The notes: a model not told the origin generated them from the letters alone. DNA of 27,577 nucleotides from Paraburkholderia sp. SOS3 (GCF_001922345.1 NZ_CP018813.1:1-27577), one strand, 5' to 3'. Positions 6,641 through 14,028 are shown, numbered from the stretch's first letter. Program-made: numbers and translations.

Positions 6641-7092
6641 CAGGCGCTCGCGGCCGCGGTCGACGCCGGCGCCGGCGGCGCGGCGGTGGGCGTGCCGTAG
6701 ACGGCCAGCCAGTTCGACAGCGCGATCGACGCGGCGCCGAGCGCGAGACGGATCGTCGCCCGCGTGCCGGCGTCGATCGGCAGCAGCGATAGGAGGCCGA
6801 TAGCCTGCGGGATCACCGTGTTCACGAGGCTTTGCACGTTCGACGGATCGAGCGTTGCGACGGCCGCGCACAGCTTGCCGTTGTCCTGCGCGAGTAGCGC
6901 GAGATTCGGATCGCCCGGAATCGATGCGCTCAGATCGAGCAGCGTCGGCTGCACGACCGCGCACGCCTTTACAACGTTCGTTTGAGCCTGCGCGGCGAGC
7001 GTCGCGAGGTTCTGTTGCTGTGCCGACGTGCAGCCAGCGAGGATAGCGATGGACGCGACAAGGCCTGCCGCGAGCAGCATGAGTTTCTTCAT
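6640..7092 (-). CDS. phage lipoprotein
   Basis: 150 residues with a signal peptide MKKLMLLAAGLVASIAILAGC. The lipobox LAGC puts the lipidated Cys at residue 21. The mature part is Ala/Leu-rich and helical, with a second hydrophobic stretch (ATIRLALGAASIALSNWLAVYG) near the end and a Pro/Ala tail. It is expected in the outer membrane facing the periplasm. In a lysis operon such a protein could be an outer-membrane spanin-like partner, but it is larger than typical o-spanins and no inner-membrane partner is obvious. It is translationally joined to the lipase gene. Confidence 0.7.
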   Translation of the reverse strand: MKKLMLLAAGLVASIAILAGCTSAQQQNLATLAAQAQTNVVKACAVVQPTLLDLSASIPGDPNLALLAQDNGKLCAAVATLDPSNVQSLVNTVIPQAIGLLSLLPIDAGTRATIRLALGAASIALSNWLAVYGTPTAAPPAPASTAAASA

Positions 7093-7116
7093 GGTGAGTG
7101 TTTCCAGGAGAGGTGG

Positions 7117-7305
7117 TTAGAACTTCCAGCGGATGCTGGCTTTGACGGTTGGTGCTTCGGCGCCCTTCACGACGGAAAGGCTCAGGCGAGTCGATGGCGG
7201 GATCTCGGCATAGACGATCGCGCCGGGCTGTACGTCGAACTGCTTATCGAGCACTGGCAGCACTTGTACGTGTGTTACCAGCGCCAGCAACGCAGCGCCG
7301 ATCAC
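7117..7305 (-). CDS. small hydrophobic-start protein, hypothetical
   Basis: 62 residues from GTG 7305, which overlaps the holin stop as GTGA. The first ~19 residues (MIGAALLALVTHVQVLPVL) could be a short membrane anchor or signal. The rest is beta-like and ends KASIRWKF. I do not recognise it. Its place between holin and lipoprotein, and the coupled start, support a lysis-associated role such as a small spanin component. That is inference only. Confidence 0.5.
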   Translation of the reverse strand: MIGAALLALVTHVQVLPVLDKQFDVQPGAIVYAEIPPSTRLSLSVVKGAEAPTVKASIRWKF

Positions 7306-7505
7306 TGCGCTGGCGCGGCCGGTTGCTTCGCGGCACGCATCTGCGTCAGCTTGTGCGCGCCGGCCACGATCAGCACGACGAGCGCGCTCTGCACGTCGAG
7401 CGGCAGCGTGACGTGAAACAGGCCTGCGACATACGAGACAACGGGTGCGACGACAGCGCCCGCGCCGACTGCGGTCGCCGTATTCAAAGGGGACGTCTGG
7501 TTCAT
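7302..7505 (-). CDS. putative holin
   Basis: 67 residues with two hydrophobic segments: about residues 9-29 (TATAVGAGAVVAPVVSYVAG) and 38-52 (SALVVLIVAGAHKL). They are separated by a short linker and followed by a basic, Pro/Ala tail. That size and topology fit a two-segment phage holin. GGAG sits five bases before the ATG, and the start overlaps the upstream stop as ATGA. It lies in the same transcript as the other lysis genes. Holins share little sequence, so the call rests on topology and context. The 8600-8995 product is a competing candidate. Confidence 0.6.
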   Translation of the reverse strand: MNQTSPLNTATAVGAGAVVAPVVSYVAGLFHVTLPLDVQSALVVLIVAGAHKLTQMRAAKQPAAPAQ

Positions 7506-8008
7506 AGATGCTCCGGGTCGTGGTGAATCACTTCGGTTGGAGAGAACTGGTAACCCTCGCGCGCGTATTTCTGCGCGATCCAGATCGGGTACGGCAGCAT
7601 GTGAATGCCGGCGTCCTTTGCCGTGTGGAACTGCTTGCCGAGAAGCACGCCGTTGACGGTCATGTCGTCGACGAAGCGATACGGGTCGAACGGCTTCGCG
7701 GCGAGAAATGACAGCCAGTCGAACGCGGCGGCGTGCGGGCCCCACAGGCCTCGCTTGCAATCGGCGGCGAACTTCGGCCAGTCGATGATCTCGGCGTAGC
7801 AACGCTCGATCGGATGGTGGTGCGCCTCGAGCGGCGCACCGAGTTCTTCGGCCGTCTTGTTTGAGATGAAGCACCGCGCGCCATCGCGCTCGAGGAGTTG
7901 CGCGCGTGAGCGCCGGAATAGCGACGTCGTCGTGCGCGGGTCGTGGCCGGGCAGCAGCACGTCGACCTCGATGGTTTCTTTCTGTTCGTGGACTTGTTGG
8001 ACGCTCAT
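7502..8008 (-). CDS. HNH-like protein in the lysis block
   Basis: 168 residues. The centre reads ARCFISNKTAEELGAPLEAHHHPIERC: a Cys, then the HHHPIERC stretch of an HNH-like fold, although a full HNH Cys/Asn/His set is not clear. Possible roles are an endonuclease or a metal-binding protein, and the family is uncertain. The ATG at 8008 has no ribosome-binding site and sits 11 bases after the T-run of a terminator. A GTG at 7960 has GAGG five bases upstream and may be the real start. The stop overlaps the holin start (ATGA). Confidence 0.55.
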   Translation of the reverse strand: MSVQQVHEQKETIEVDVLLPGHDPRTTTSLFRRSRAQLLERDGARCFISNKTAEELGAPLEAHHHPIERCYAEIIDWPKFAADCKRGLWGPHAAAFDWLSFLAAKPFDPYRFVDDMTVNGVLLGKQFHTAKDAGIHMLPYPIWIAQKYAREGYQFSPTEVIHHDPEHL

Positions 8009-8019
8009 GGCCGTAAACG

Positions 8020-8043
8020 AAAAAGCCCCGCGCGCGGCGGGGC
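8020..8043 (-). terminator. intrinsic terminator between lysozyme and HNH-like gene
   Basis: Reading leftward: GCCCCGC, loop CGCGC, GCGGGGC, then TTTTT. It is a perfect 7-bp GC stem, directly upstream of the next start codon. Confidence 0.75.
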
Positions 8044-8115
8044 GATTGCAAACCTTGGTGGAAGGCGGAACGGTTGCTAAGGTAAAGATGCTCGACGTTT
8101 GAGCAATCTCGTCCT

Positions 8116-8149
8116 CGGCCCCGTCTCGAAAGTGGTGGGGCCGTTTTTT
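8116..8149 (+). terminator. orphan + strand intrinsic terminator
   Basis: CGGCCCC (8116-8122) pairs with GGGGCCG (8137-8143), followed by TTTTTT (8144-8149). It points along the + strand although no + strand gene lies upstream. The T-run overlaps the lysozyme stop codon. I found no good promoter for a short + strand RNA in 8044-8115. Confidence 0.65.
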
Positions 8150-8597
8150 ATGTCGTCGGCATGACGCCCGTCTCCATCGCCTGCGCGAGACGCTGCGCGC
8201 GGCCGTGCACCTGTCGCGCCCACAGCGAGGCGCGCATGCCGGTGGCGGCCGCGGTGTAAAAGCCCTGCTTGATGTTTGTGAGCGTGTTGCGGAAGGTGAG
8301 CAGAGTGCCGATGCCCATGTTGAAGCACATGTTCGCCATCACTCGCTGGCGCACTTCATCGAGCTGTCGCCACCATGGCAGAAACCGGTCGAGGCTCGCG
8401 CACGCGGTCTGGATGTCTTCGGCGAGCAGCTGGTTGACCTGTGCATCCGTGAGCGGGAAGGTCCAGTCCTTCGGTATCGGGTTCGCCTTCATGTTGCGGC
8501 CGACACCGATCGTCTGATTGCCGGTCGAATCGATGTAGGGCGAGTACTTCGTGCCCTCGTCGCGCCGCAGTTCCGCTTCGAGCAGGGTGATGTTCAT
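8148..8597 (-). CDS. endolysin, T4-type lysozyme (GH24)
   Basis: 149 residues. The catalytic triad of T4 lysozyme is recognisable with the same spacing: Glu14 (RRDEGTKYSPY), Asp23 (YIDSTGN) and Thr29 (QTIGVGRN), compared with 11/20/26 in T4. The C-terminal lobe carries CFNMGIGTLLTFRNTL. It cleaves the glycan backbone of peptidoglycan. No signal peptide or signal-arrest segment is visible, so it should need a holin. It starts three bases after the stop of the coiled-coil membrane gene. Confidence 0.93.
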   Translation of the reverse strand: MNITLLEAELRRDEGTKYSPYIDSTGNQTIGVGRNMKANPIPKDWTFPLTDAQVNQLLAEDIQTACASLDRFLPWWRQLDEVRQRVMANMCFNMGIGTLLTFRNTLTNIKQGFYTAAATGMRASLWARQVHGRAQRLAQAMETGVMPTT

Positions 8598-8599
8598 GG

Positions 8600-8995
8600 C
8601 TAGACGATCGCGAGAATCAGCTTGACGGTGTCAGCGAGCCACAAAGGGAAATGGCCGTGGACCGCATAGAAAAGCACTGCGTAGAGGGCGAAGCAGGGGA
8701 TCACGACGGGGAACAGCACCTGGCGCAAAACGAAGCGCCAGCCTTGCGCGATCCGGCAGAAGAAACGCACGGCGCGCGTGCCTTCGTCCCACGTCTCGAC
8801 GATCACGCGCGTGTCCTTTTTGATCTCCGTTACGGCGGCCGCGATAGCCGCGATCTTTTCGTCTTGCGACTGCAGGTGCTCGCGTACTTCTCGGTCGCTA
8901 CGGTCGAGCCGTTGCTCGAGCTTTGAGAACCGCCGGTCGCCATCTTTCAGGCGCTCTTCGACGCGCGCGGACGCGCCAGCTTTCTGCTCTGTCAT
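8600..8995 (-). CDS. coiled-coil membrane protein, possible holin or holin partner
   Basis: 131 residues. Residues 10-65 are highly charged and heptad-like (RVEERLKDGDRRFSKLEQRLDRS), consistent with a coiled coil. About 90-112 (VLFPVVIPCFALYAVLFYAVHG) is a strong membrane segment, and the end (FPLWLADTVKLILAIV) may be a second. Similar proteins sit directly upstream of lysozymes in Burkholderia phages and are often labelled membrane or holin-like proteins. It is the first gene of the lysis block, preceded by a terminator hairpin at 9013-9035. Confidence 0.65.
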   Translation of the reverse strand: MTEQKAGASARVEERLKDGDRRFSKLEQRLDRSDREVREHLQSQDEKIAAIAAAVTEIKKDTRVIVETWDEGTRAVRFFCRIAQGWRFVLRQVLFPVVIPCFALYAVLFYAVHGHFPLWLADTVKLILAIV

Positions 8996-9012
8996 TGGGT
9001 CCCCGAGAAAAG

Positions 9013-9035
9013 AAAAAGCCGCCTCGTGGGCGGCT
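9013..9035 (-). terminator. intrinsic terminator upstream of the lysis genes
   Basis: AGCCGCC-TCGTG-GGCGGCT stem (9017-9035), followed on the minus strand by TTTTTC. It lies 18 bases before the ATG of the coiled-coil gene and marks the end of transcripts arriving from the right. Confidence 0.7.
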
Positions 9036-9048
9036 GGTTTTGACGCAC

Positions 9049-9077
9049 TTGACTTATGGGACCGTTGGTCCTAGCAT
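9049..9077 (+). promoter_or_regulatory. sigma70-type promoter with operator dyad
   Basis: TTGACT (9049-9054), a 17-base spacer, then TAGCAT (9072-9077). The spacer contains GGACC-GTT-GGTCC (9059-9071), a perfect 5-bp inverted repeat, well placed for repression, perhaps by the HTH protein encoded next. Confidence 0.6.
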
Positions 9078-9177
9078 TGATCGCACTGGCACCTCGCACT
9101 TCGCGCGGTCCGACACCCCGAAAGGACGATCATGAAGCTCAGCTTTCGTGCGCTTTTTCGCGCTCTCTCAAAACGAC

Positions 9178-9468
9178 ATGCAATACACGCCGCCGAGTCC
9201 AGAGGACATCGAGCGCCTGAAAACGGAGCTCGGACTCACCGGTCAGCAGATGGCCGACCTGTTCGGTGTGGCCGGCAATCGGGCATTTCGGCGATATACG
9301 TCGCCGTCAGGGAACAACCGGCGCGAGATCAGCGCTCACATGTTGTTCTTCGCGATGGCGCGACTCGAATTGAGCGCCGATGCTATCGAGCGAATCCTCG
9401 ATCGCATGCGCAAAGCCGGCGCAACCATCGACCTGTCGGCTCCCGCTGGAGAGCAGCCGCCGTCGTAA
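9178..9468 (+). CDS. XRE-like helix-turn-helix regulator
   Basis: 96 residues from ATG 9178 (MQYTPPSPEDIERLKTELGL). The HTH is LTGQQMADLFGVAGNRAFRRYTS, and a C-terminal helix follows in LELSADAIERILDRMRK. The same start and helix order occur in small XRE-type regulators of Burkholderia prophages. No good ribosome-binding site precedes this ATG. The best one (AAGGA) serves an ATG at 9132 in another frame, so a short leader or a sequence error between 9132 and 9178 is possible. It has its own promoter and dyad just upstream, suggesting autoregulation, and its stop overlaps the next start (TAATG). Confidence 0.72.
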   Translation: MQYTPPSPEDIERLKTELGLTGQQMADLFGVAGNRAFRRYTSPSGNNRREISAHMLFFAMARLELSADAIERILDRMRKAGATIDLSAPAGEQPPS

Positions 9469-10149
9469 TGACGCTCGGCTGCGCGGCCGCGACGCAGGCG
9501 CGAGCCGACTATATCAACGACTACGTGCAGGGCGAGATCGGCATCGGCGCCGCGAAGTATCAAACGCAAGACGGCCGCTGGCTGCAGCAAGGCATCCCCG
9601 GCGGATCGAGCGTCACCAGCAAGCCGCCCGCATTCTCTCTAGGCCTCACCGGCCCGCTCATCACACGCGGCAAGTGGGGAATCGACTGGCATGCCGAATA
9701 CGTCAATCTTGGGCGCGCTGCCGCTGAATGCTGGTGCACGCCGAATGACGACAACTACGACGCCAACTCTCACAGGTACCAGACAAAAGTGAACGTTCCT
9801 CAAGCCTACTTCACAGGCGAGGGCCGGTCTCAGGGGGCTGCACTCACGTTAGAGCCGTATTACTGGCTCCATGGCGTGCGATTGGGCGTCGAGGCCGGCG
9901 CATACATCCACCGGGATAGCTGGTCGGAGAGCGTATCCGACTGGCAGGCATGGCCCGGTGTTCCGAAGCAGAACATCAGCATCTCGGACTCATACTGGTC
10001 CGTTGCACCTGTCGTCGGCGCTTCGGTCGGCAATGGCCGGTTCACGCTGTCATACCGGCACTACTTCATGCGCCTCAATAGCAACTCGCGGAAACATCCC
10101 GCCGCTGTGGAATGACGCCGACGTGCTGGAAATGAAGGTCAAGTTTTGA
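9468..10149 (+). CDS. outer-membrane beta-barrel protein, frameshifted near the end
   Basis: About 226 residues after repair. Alternating hydrophobic strands with aromatic girdles (YVQGEIGIGAAKYQ, WGIDWHAEYVNLG, VRLGVEAGAYIHRDSW, FTLSYRHYFMRL) indicate a small barrel of the kind phages express from lysogens. The frame breaks near 10090. As written it ends in a short unrelated tail at 10115, but the +1 frame continues NIPPLWNDADVLEMKVKF and ends at 10149. A terminal Phe is the usual barrel assembly signal, so a one-base loss is likely. The signal peptide from ATG 9468 is short. Hydrophobic residues AAAVV precede it in frame without a start codon. Confidence 0.7.
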
Positions 10150-10169
10150 CTCCCGCTCTGTGGAGTGCT

Positions 10170-11495
10170 TTACGCCGATTCTGCGGCATCCGATGCTTGT
10201 TCAAGCTCTCGCAATTGGGCTGCCGTCCATTGGGTCATTTGATGGTACTGGCAGCCCCTGCAAGCGTCCTCCGCCAGAGAACCGTCGAGCAACCCTGCCC
10301 GAATTCCCCAATAGAAATCCGAGTTAAAAATGTCGTTGATCGGCTTGTCGATGAACTCGGGATGATGTGTGAGATTTCCAGCCCCATGCACCTGGGGCAT
10401 ATGGCAGCACACGACGGTTGGATAAATTCCTTGCCGGTTCTTGGAGATACGCGGAGCATGCACCCACGGCACGTTGCAAGTCTTAATCGCCACGCTCAGT
10501 TTGTGCGCTTCCTTTGCGCGATTCGGTATCACGGGCGAAACCGGCTGCGGCACGTCATCTCGTAACGCGTCTTCCAGATGAGAGGTTAGCGATAAGTCGA
10601 CGCCTAAGCGCTCCGCCTCATCTTTAGCTTCACGGATGATTGGCGCAAGATTTTCCTTGGACATATCCAAGGAAACATTTAGACCTTTGATGTTGAACGG
10701 GGCGCCACGTACCTCGGCCGCCTGCGCAAACACTTGGGGGATCCCTACCGAATGCGCGAAACGCACCATTTCCGGGAGTTCATGGATATTTTGGTCCATG
10801 ACAACCATCATGATCTGTAACGTCTCGCAGTTCTCGCCTAACCTCTTGATCTCGGCAACTTCCTTCACGTTGCGCACGACGTTCTTCCAGACTGATCCTT
10901 GGCGGATTCGCTCATACGTTTCTTGAGTCGCTCCATCCATTGAAAGGCCAACGCGATCGGCATGTTCGAATGCCTCCTTTATCCGTCCGCGTACCGGGAT
11001 GGTCCCGTTGCTGATCATTGAGATCTTGGCGTCAGGGAAAAGCTCCTTGAATCGACCGTAAATCGTGCCGAGTTCAGGGTTTAACGTCGGCTCACCAGAC
11101 GTCATGTCTAAAATTTTAGGGCTGCCGAAATGAGCGCCCTCGATGGCCATCGATGCGAAAAGCATTTCTGCTTCATCGACCGAGATCATCGGCCCCTTCA
11201 TGCCAGCGTGACCCGGGCACATGATGCATTCCAGGTTGCAATTTTCAGTAGCACCGACTGCGATCGCCTCGGGAACCGCCTTCAATCGACCCTTTCTGCC
11301 GAGATCAATCGCACGACCGATAATCGCCTCAGCACGGGCAAGCACCTGCTCATCCGTTTCCGGATTGATCGGCTCAATTTCAGGGGCGGACAACTTCTCG
11401 CTGCTATCCAGTCTGGAGATTGCCCGCCCGACGATCCTGTGCTTTATAGACATGGAAAGCCGAGATATTGCGGCTCCAACACCCGTTTGAATCAT
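10170..11495 (-). CDS. radical SAM / SPASM domain protein
   Basis: 441 residues from ATG 11495. The CxxxCxxC motif is C86-N-L-E-C90-I-M-C93. DMTSGEPTLNPEL matches the GGEP-like motif 2, and ISMISNGT and VGLSMDGATQETYERIR are typical barrel strands. The C-terminus is a SPASM-like auxiliary cluster domain: C340 (CNVPWVH), C363-C364, GNLT and C412-x2-C415. Such enzymes usually modify peptides or proteins, or sometimes sugars, using a 5'-deoxyadenosyl radical. The gene seems lower in GC than its neighbours, and it sits next to the tail-fibre genes with no other pathway gene nearby. Longer frames starting up to 11651 run through the fibre assembly gene and are rejected. Confidence 0.88.
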   Translation of the reverse strand: MIQTGVGAAISRLSMSIKHRIVGRAISRLDSSEKLSAPEIEPINPETDEQVLARAEAIIGRAIDLGRKGRLKAVPEAIAVGATENCNLECIMCPGHAGMKGPMISVDEAEMLFASMAIEGAHFGSPKILDMTSGEPTLNPELGTIYGRFKELFPDAKISMISNGTIPVRGRIKEAFEHADRVGLSMDGATQETYERIRQGSVWKNVVRNVKEVAEIKRLGENCETLQIMMVVMDQNIHELPEMVRFAHSVGIPQVFAQAAEVRGAPFNIKGLNVSLDMSKENLAPIIREAKDEAERLGVDLSLTSHLEDALRDDVPQPVSPVIPNRAKEAHKLSVAIKTCNVPWVHAPRISKNRQGIYPTVVCCHMPQVHGAGNLTHHPEFIDKPINDIFNSDFYWGIRAGLLDGSLAEDACRGCQYHQMTQWTAAQLRELEQASDAAESA

Positions 11496-11500
11496 GTCAT

Positions 11501-11524
11501 TGCACCCCATGTTATTGGGGTGCA
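11501..11524 (-). promoter_or_regulatory. hairpin over the ribosome-binding site of the radical SAM gene
   Basis: TGCACCCC-ATGTTATT-GGGGTGCA is a perfect 8-bp stem with an 8-base loop. On the minus strand its second arm GGGGTG is the likely Shine-Dalgarno of the gene starting at 11495. Folding would hide the site. No T-run follows, so control of translation is likelier than termination. Confidence 0.45.
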
Positions 11525-11529
11525 TCGTA

Positions 11530-11748
11530 TCATGTCGAGACGGAGAAAACTCCGTTGCTATAGGTCCATCCGATCGATACCGGTCCTGCATTGGCCGGGA
11601 CAAGAACGGCAGTCTGCCCAGATTGAGGCGACCAGTCTTGAGTGTCGCCATCCCAAACGATCGTATTTACTACGATTCCGTTTTCTACAAGAGCGTAGGT
11701 TTTGCATCTCCATAAATCACCATTCGAAGTTAATCTGACCGCGTCCAC
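11530..11748 (-). CDS. tail fibre assembly-like small protein
   Basis: About 72 residues if started at GTG 11748; the real start is uncertain. The body KTYALVENGIVVNTIVWDGD, then DWSPQSG and IGWTYSNGVFSV, is a familiar phage fibre-associated domain found directly after tail fibre genes. An ATGGAGATG at 11713 lies just upstream but out of frame. A single-base error there would give the more natural start MEMKTYALVENG. It overlaps or abuts the end of the Gly-rich fibre gene and probably serves in folding or assembling it. Confidence 0.6.
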   Translation of the reverse strand: MDAVRLTSNGDLWRCKTYALVENGIVVNTIVWDGDTQDWSPQSGQTAVLVPANAGPVSIGWTYSNGVFSVST

Positions 11749-13307
11749 CTGACGTACCATTATTCGAAGCAGCGCCGCCGGAACCACCGCCGCCACCGCC
11801 AGGCGCAGCGCCAGAACCTGCCAAACCAGTGGCGCCACCCGCTCCTGCACCACCTCCGCCCCCAGTTGATCCGCCTTGGCCGCCTGTTCCACTGGCGCCA
11901 GCACCTGATCCACCCGAAGCGCCCGGGATGCGCGTTCCAGCGGCCCCCGTTCCGCCGGTGCCACCGCTTCCGCCATTGCCTCCGCCGGCTGCGTTTGCCG
12001 CTCCTCCGCTACCGCCTGCGCATGTAATGGTAGTGCTACCAGCCGTGAACGACGTCGTTCCTCCTGTGCCGCCACCGCCGCCAGGGCCCGGAGCGGCTCC
12101 CGCCGCTCCGATTGCGCAGGAAATGATCTGGCCCGGCGTTACTGCGATTACGCCTTCAGCAAATTCTCCGGCGCCCGCACCACCAGCGCCACCATTCCCG
12201 GCCGACCCGACGCCGCCGCCGCCACCACCACCGCCCACATGCGATACCGCAGGGAAAAACACGTTCGCGGGGACCGTGAAGTTTCCGGTGCAGTGATGGT
12301 TTGGAGGCCGTGATTCTGAACCTGCCCCAACGTCACCGCATGATTGCTTGCCGTAGCGGGAGATATTTGGAGAGAGCCGCCAGTCTGTCCGCTCAGAACA
12401 AATTCCGTGAGCGATGCGCTATATAGCACCGTGTATTGCTTGCCCGCGACGATCTCGCCGCCCTGAAGCGCACCGGCCGCACCAACCAGAGGAACCGAGC
12501 CGCCGCCCGCGTTGATCGTGCACGGCCCGGTGTTATTGTTTGCGGCCTTGAAGACGATTTCCTGTCCATCGGTGTACGACGTGATGGCGGCGGTCAGCGC
12601 GAGCGCGACCTGGTTTGCCGTGGTGCTGCTGTCTACTGCATATTGCGATGAGCCGAGCTGCATCATCTTCAGCAGGCTCGTGATCTGCGGCACGCCGGCC
12701 GGAACGGAGATATTGCCGGTCGTCACCGTGCTCTGGCCATTGGCGACCGTCACGACCGCGATCGCGGTCCAGCCCGCGTCGACCGAAGGCGTCACCTGCG
12801 TGCCGGTCGTCGCCGCGACACCGGCCTTCGCCTGAATCGCACAGACGCCCTGACGCTCGGTGGGCAGGAGCGCCATTGCCACCCTGACCGTTCAGCGGCT
12901 GCTGCGGATTCGCGCTGTTGAAGAAGGGCAATACGACCGGTGTCGTGTCCTGATCCTGATACTGGACTTCGATCAGGTAGTTGATGCTGAAGCGCTCGTC
13001 GACGGCGCGGGGGTCGAGATCGTCTGGGCCGCCATGTTGAGGCCCTGCTTCAGGATGACGTCTGAGTCGGCGCCCAGCGATCCCCACGTCGTCGCATCGA
13101 CTGCGCCATCGTGTAGATCTCGCCGATGCCGACGAGCACGTTCAGCGCGGCCGGCGAATTCGGCGTAACGGCGAGACCTCGCACAATCGTGTTGCTGCCG
13201 AGCGCAGCTTGCGCGAGCTTCGCGATAGCGATCATCGTGGCGCGCTGCGCGAACAGGAAATCGACGCTGCGGCCCTGTTCCTGCGTATAGACGGTTGCGC
13301 GATCCAT
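11717..13307 (-). CDS. tail fibre with glycine-rich C-terminal domain, frameshifted
   Basis: One gene of about 530 residues, split in this sequence by at least four indels (near 13093, 13025, 12885 and 12290). Order: MDRATVYTQEQGRSVDFLFA; then TTWGSLGADSDVILKQGL; then ERFSINYLIEVQYQDQD; then RQGVCAIQAKAGVAATTG. A linker with GGEIVAGKQYTVLYSASL and SNHAVTLGQVQNH is shared with the two fibres at 3521-5315. The end is TGNFTVPANVFFPAVSHV followed by ~150 residues of Gly runs, ending RGQINFEW. The Gly-rich part resembles the glycine-rich receptor-tip domains of tailed phages. An 11-residue run of Pro on the + strand here is only the antisense shadow. Confidence 0.75.
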
Positions 13308-13324
13308 TCAGGCTCCAGAAAAAA

Positions 13325-13346
13325 GAAAAGCCGCCCGAAGGCGGCT
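13325..13346 (-). terminator. intrinsic terminator between baseplate and tail fibre genes
   Basis: AGCCGCC-CGAA-GGCGGCT (13329-13346). The minus strand continues TTTTCTTTT. It comes just after the baseplate block and 18 bases before the fibre start. Confidence 0.7.
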
Positions 13347-13371
13347 CGTTAAAGCGGAAGGTGAGAGTGGG

Positions 13372-14028
13372 TCAGGGAGTGACCGGGTTATTGGCGATAC
13401 GCAGCCATACGACTGTGCCAAGCATCTTGGTCGACTCGACGGCCGCGATGATCGCGGCATCCGTCACCGATGTAATCTGCGCGTCGGACCAGGCACCGTA
13501 TGAGTCGAATGACCAGCGCCAGGAATCCAGTTCGCCGAGCGACTGAGCATTGGTGATGGGCCGATAGGCCGTCACGAAGCTTTGATAGGGCATCGGCGCG
13601 CCCCACTTGCCGACGCCGGTGTCCCAGTAGAAAGCACCGTCGAAGCCGCCTGAGTCGTCGGTCCTGCTCGGTTCAAAGATGTCCGGCGTGCGCCGGTGAC
13701 AAGCGTGAGGACCGCCGACATGTTCGCGCGCGTCGGTCCTTCACGAACAGGTTCGCGAGGATGCGCGCGCGAAAATCGCCGTCCGGTTCGTTCGTCAGTC
13801 TGGGCAGCGACGTGCCGAAGAAGTCGTTCGATATGAGGTCGAGGTAACCGTCGGTCGCCGTCGCGATGCGCGTCTGCAGCGCCGCGTAGGTGATCTGCGC
13901 GTAGATCGACGACAGTGCCCACGCGGGCCCCTGTAGCGTCGCGTCGAAGTTCGGCGATGCTTGAACCACGACTTCGGGAACTGCGCCTTCAGGCGACTGA
14001 AGATGTCCTGTTGATCGCCCTTAGCCAT
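13372..14028 (-). CDS. baseplate protein, Mu gp48-like (DUF2313 type), frameshifted
   Basis: About 219 residues. It begins MAKGDQQDIFSRLKAQFPK, then VVQASPNFDATLQGPAWALSS, LQTRIATATDGYLDLISNDFF and GDFRARILANLF, and ends SFDSYGAWSDAQITSVTDAA and VVWLRIANNPVTP. Breaks near 13975, 13738 and 13688 can each be restored by adding one base. Position right after baseplate J and before the tail fibre matches Mu gp48 / P2 gpI. The product links the baseplate to the fibres. The start overlaps the J stop (TGATG). Confidence 0.75.

Noticed and set aside
9132..10115. 327-residue ORF starting at 9132 with a good Shine-Dalgarno
   Set aside because: Its first ~110 residues are an off-frame reading of the HTH gene. 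Only the part after 9468 is the barrel. The strong ribosome-binding site is noted as a start puzzle.
10170..11651. Longer radical SAM protein starting at 11651
   Set aside because: The extra 52 residues overlap the fibre assembly gene in another frame. ATG 11495 has a ribosome-binding site and a clean N-terminus.
11829..12296. Proline-rich 155-residue + strand ORF
   Set aside because: It is the antisense of the Gly-rich fibre tip (GGN codons read back as CCN/NCC).
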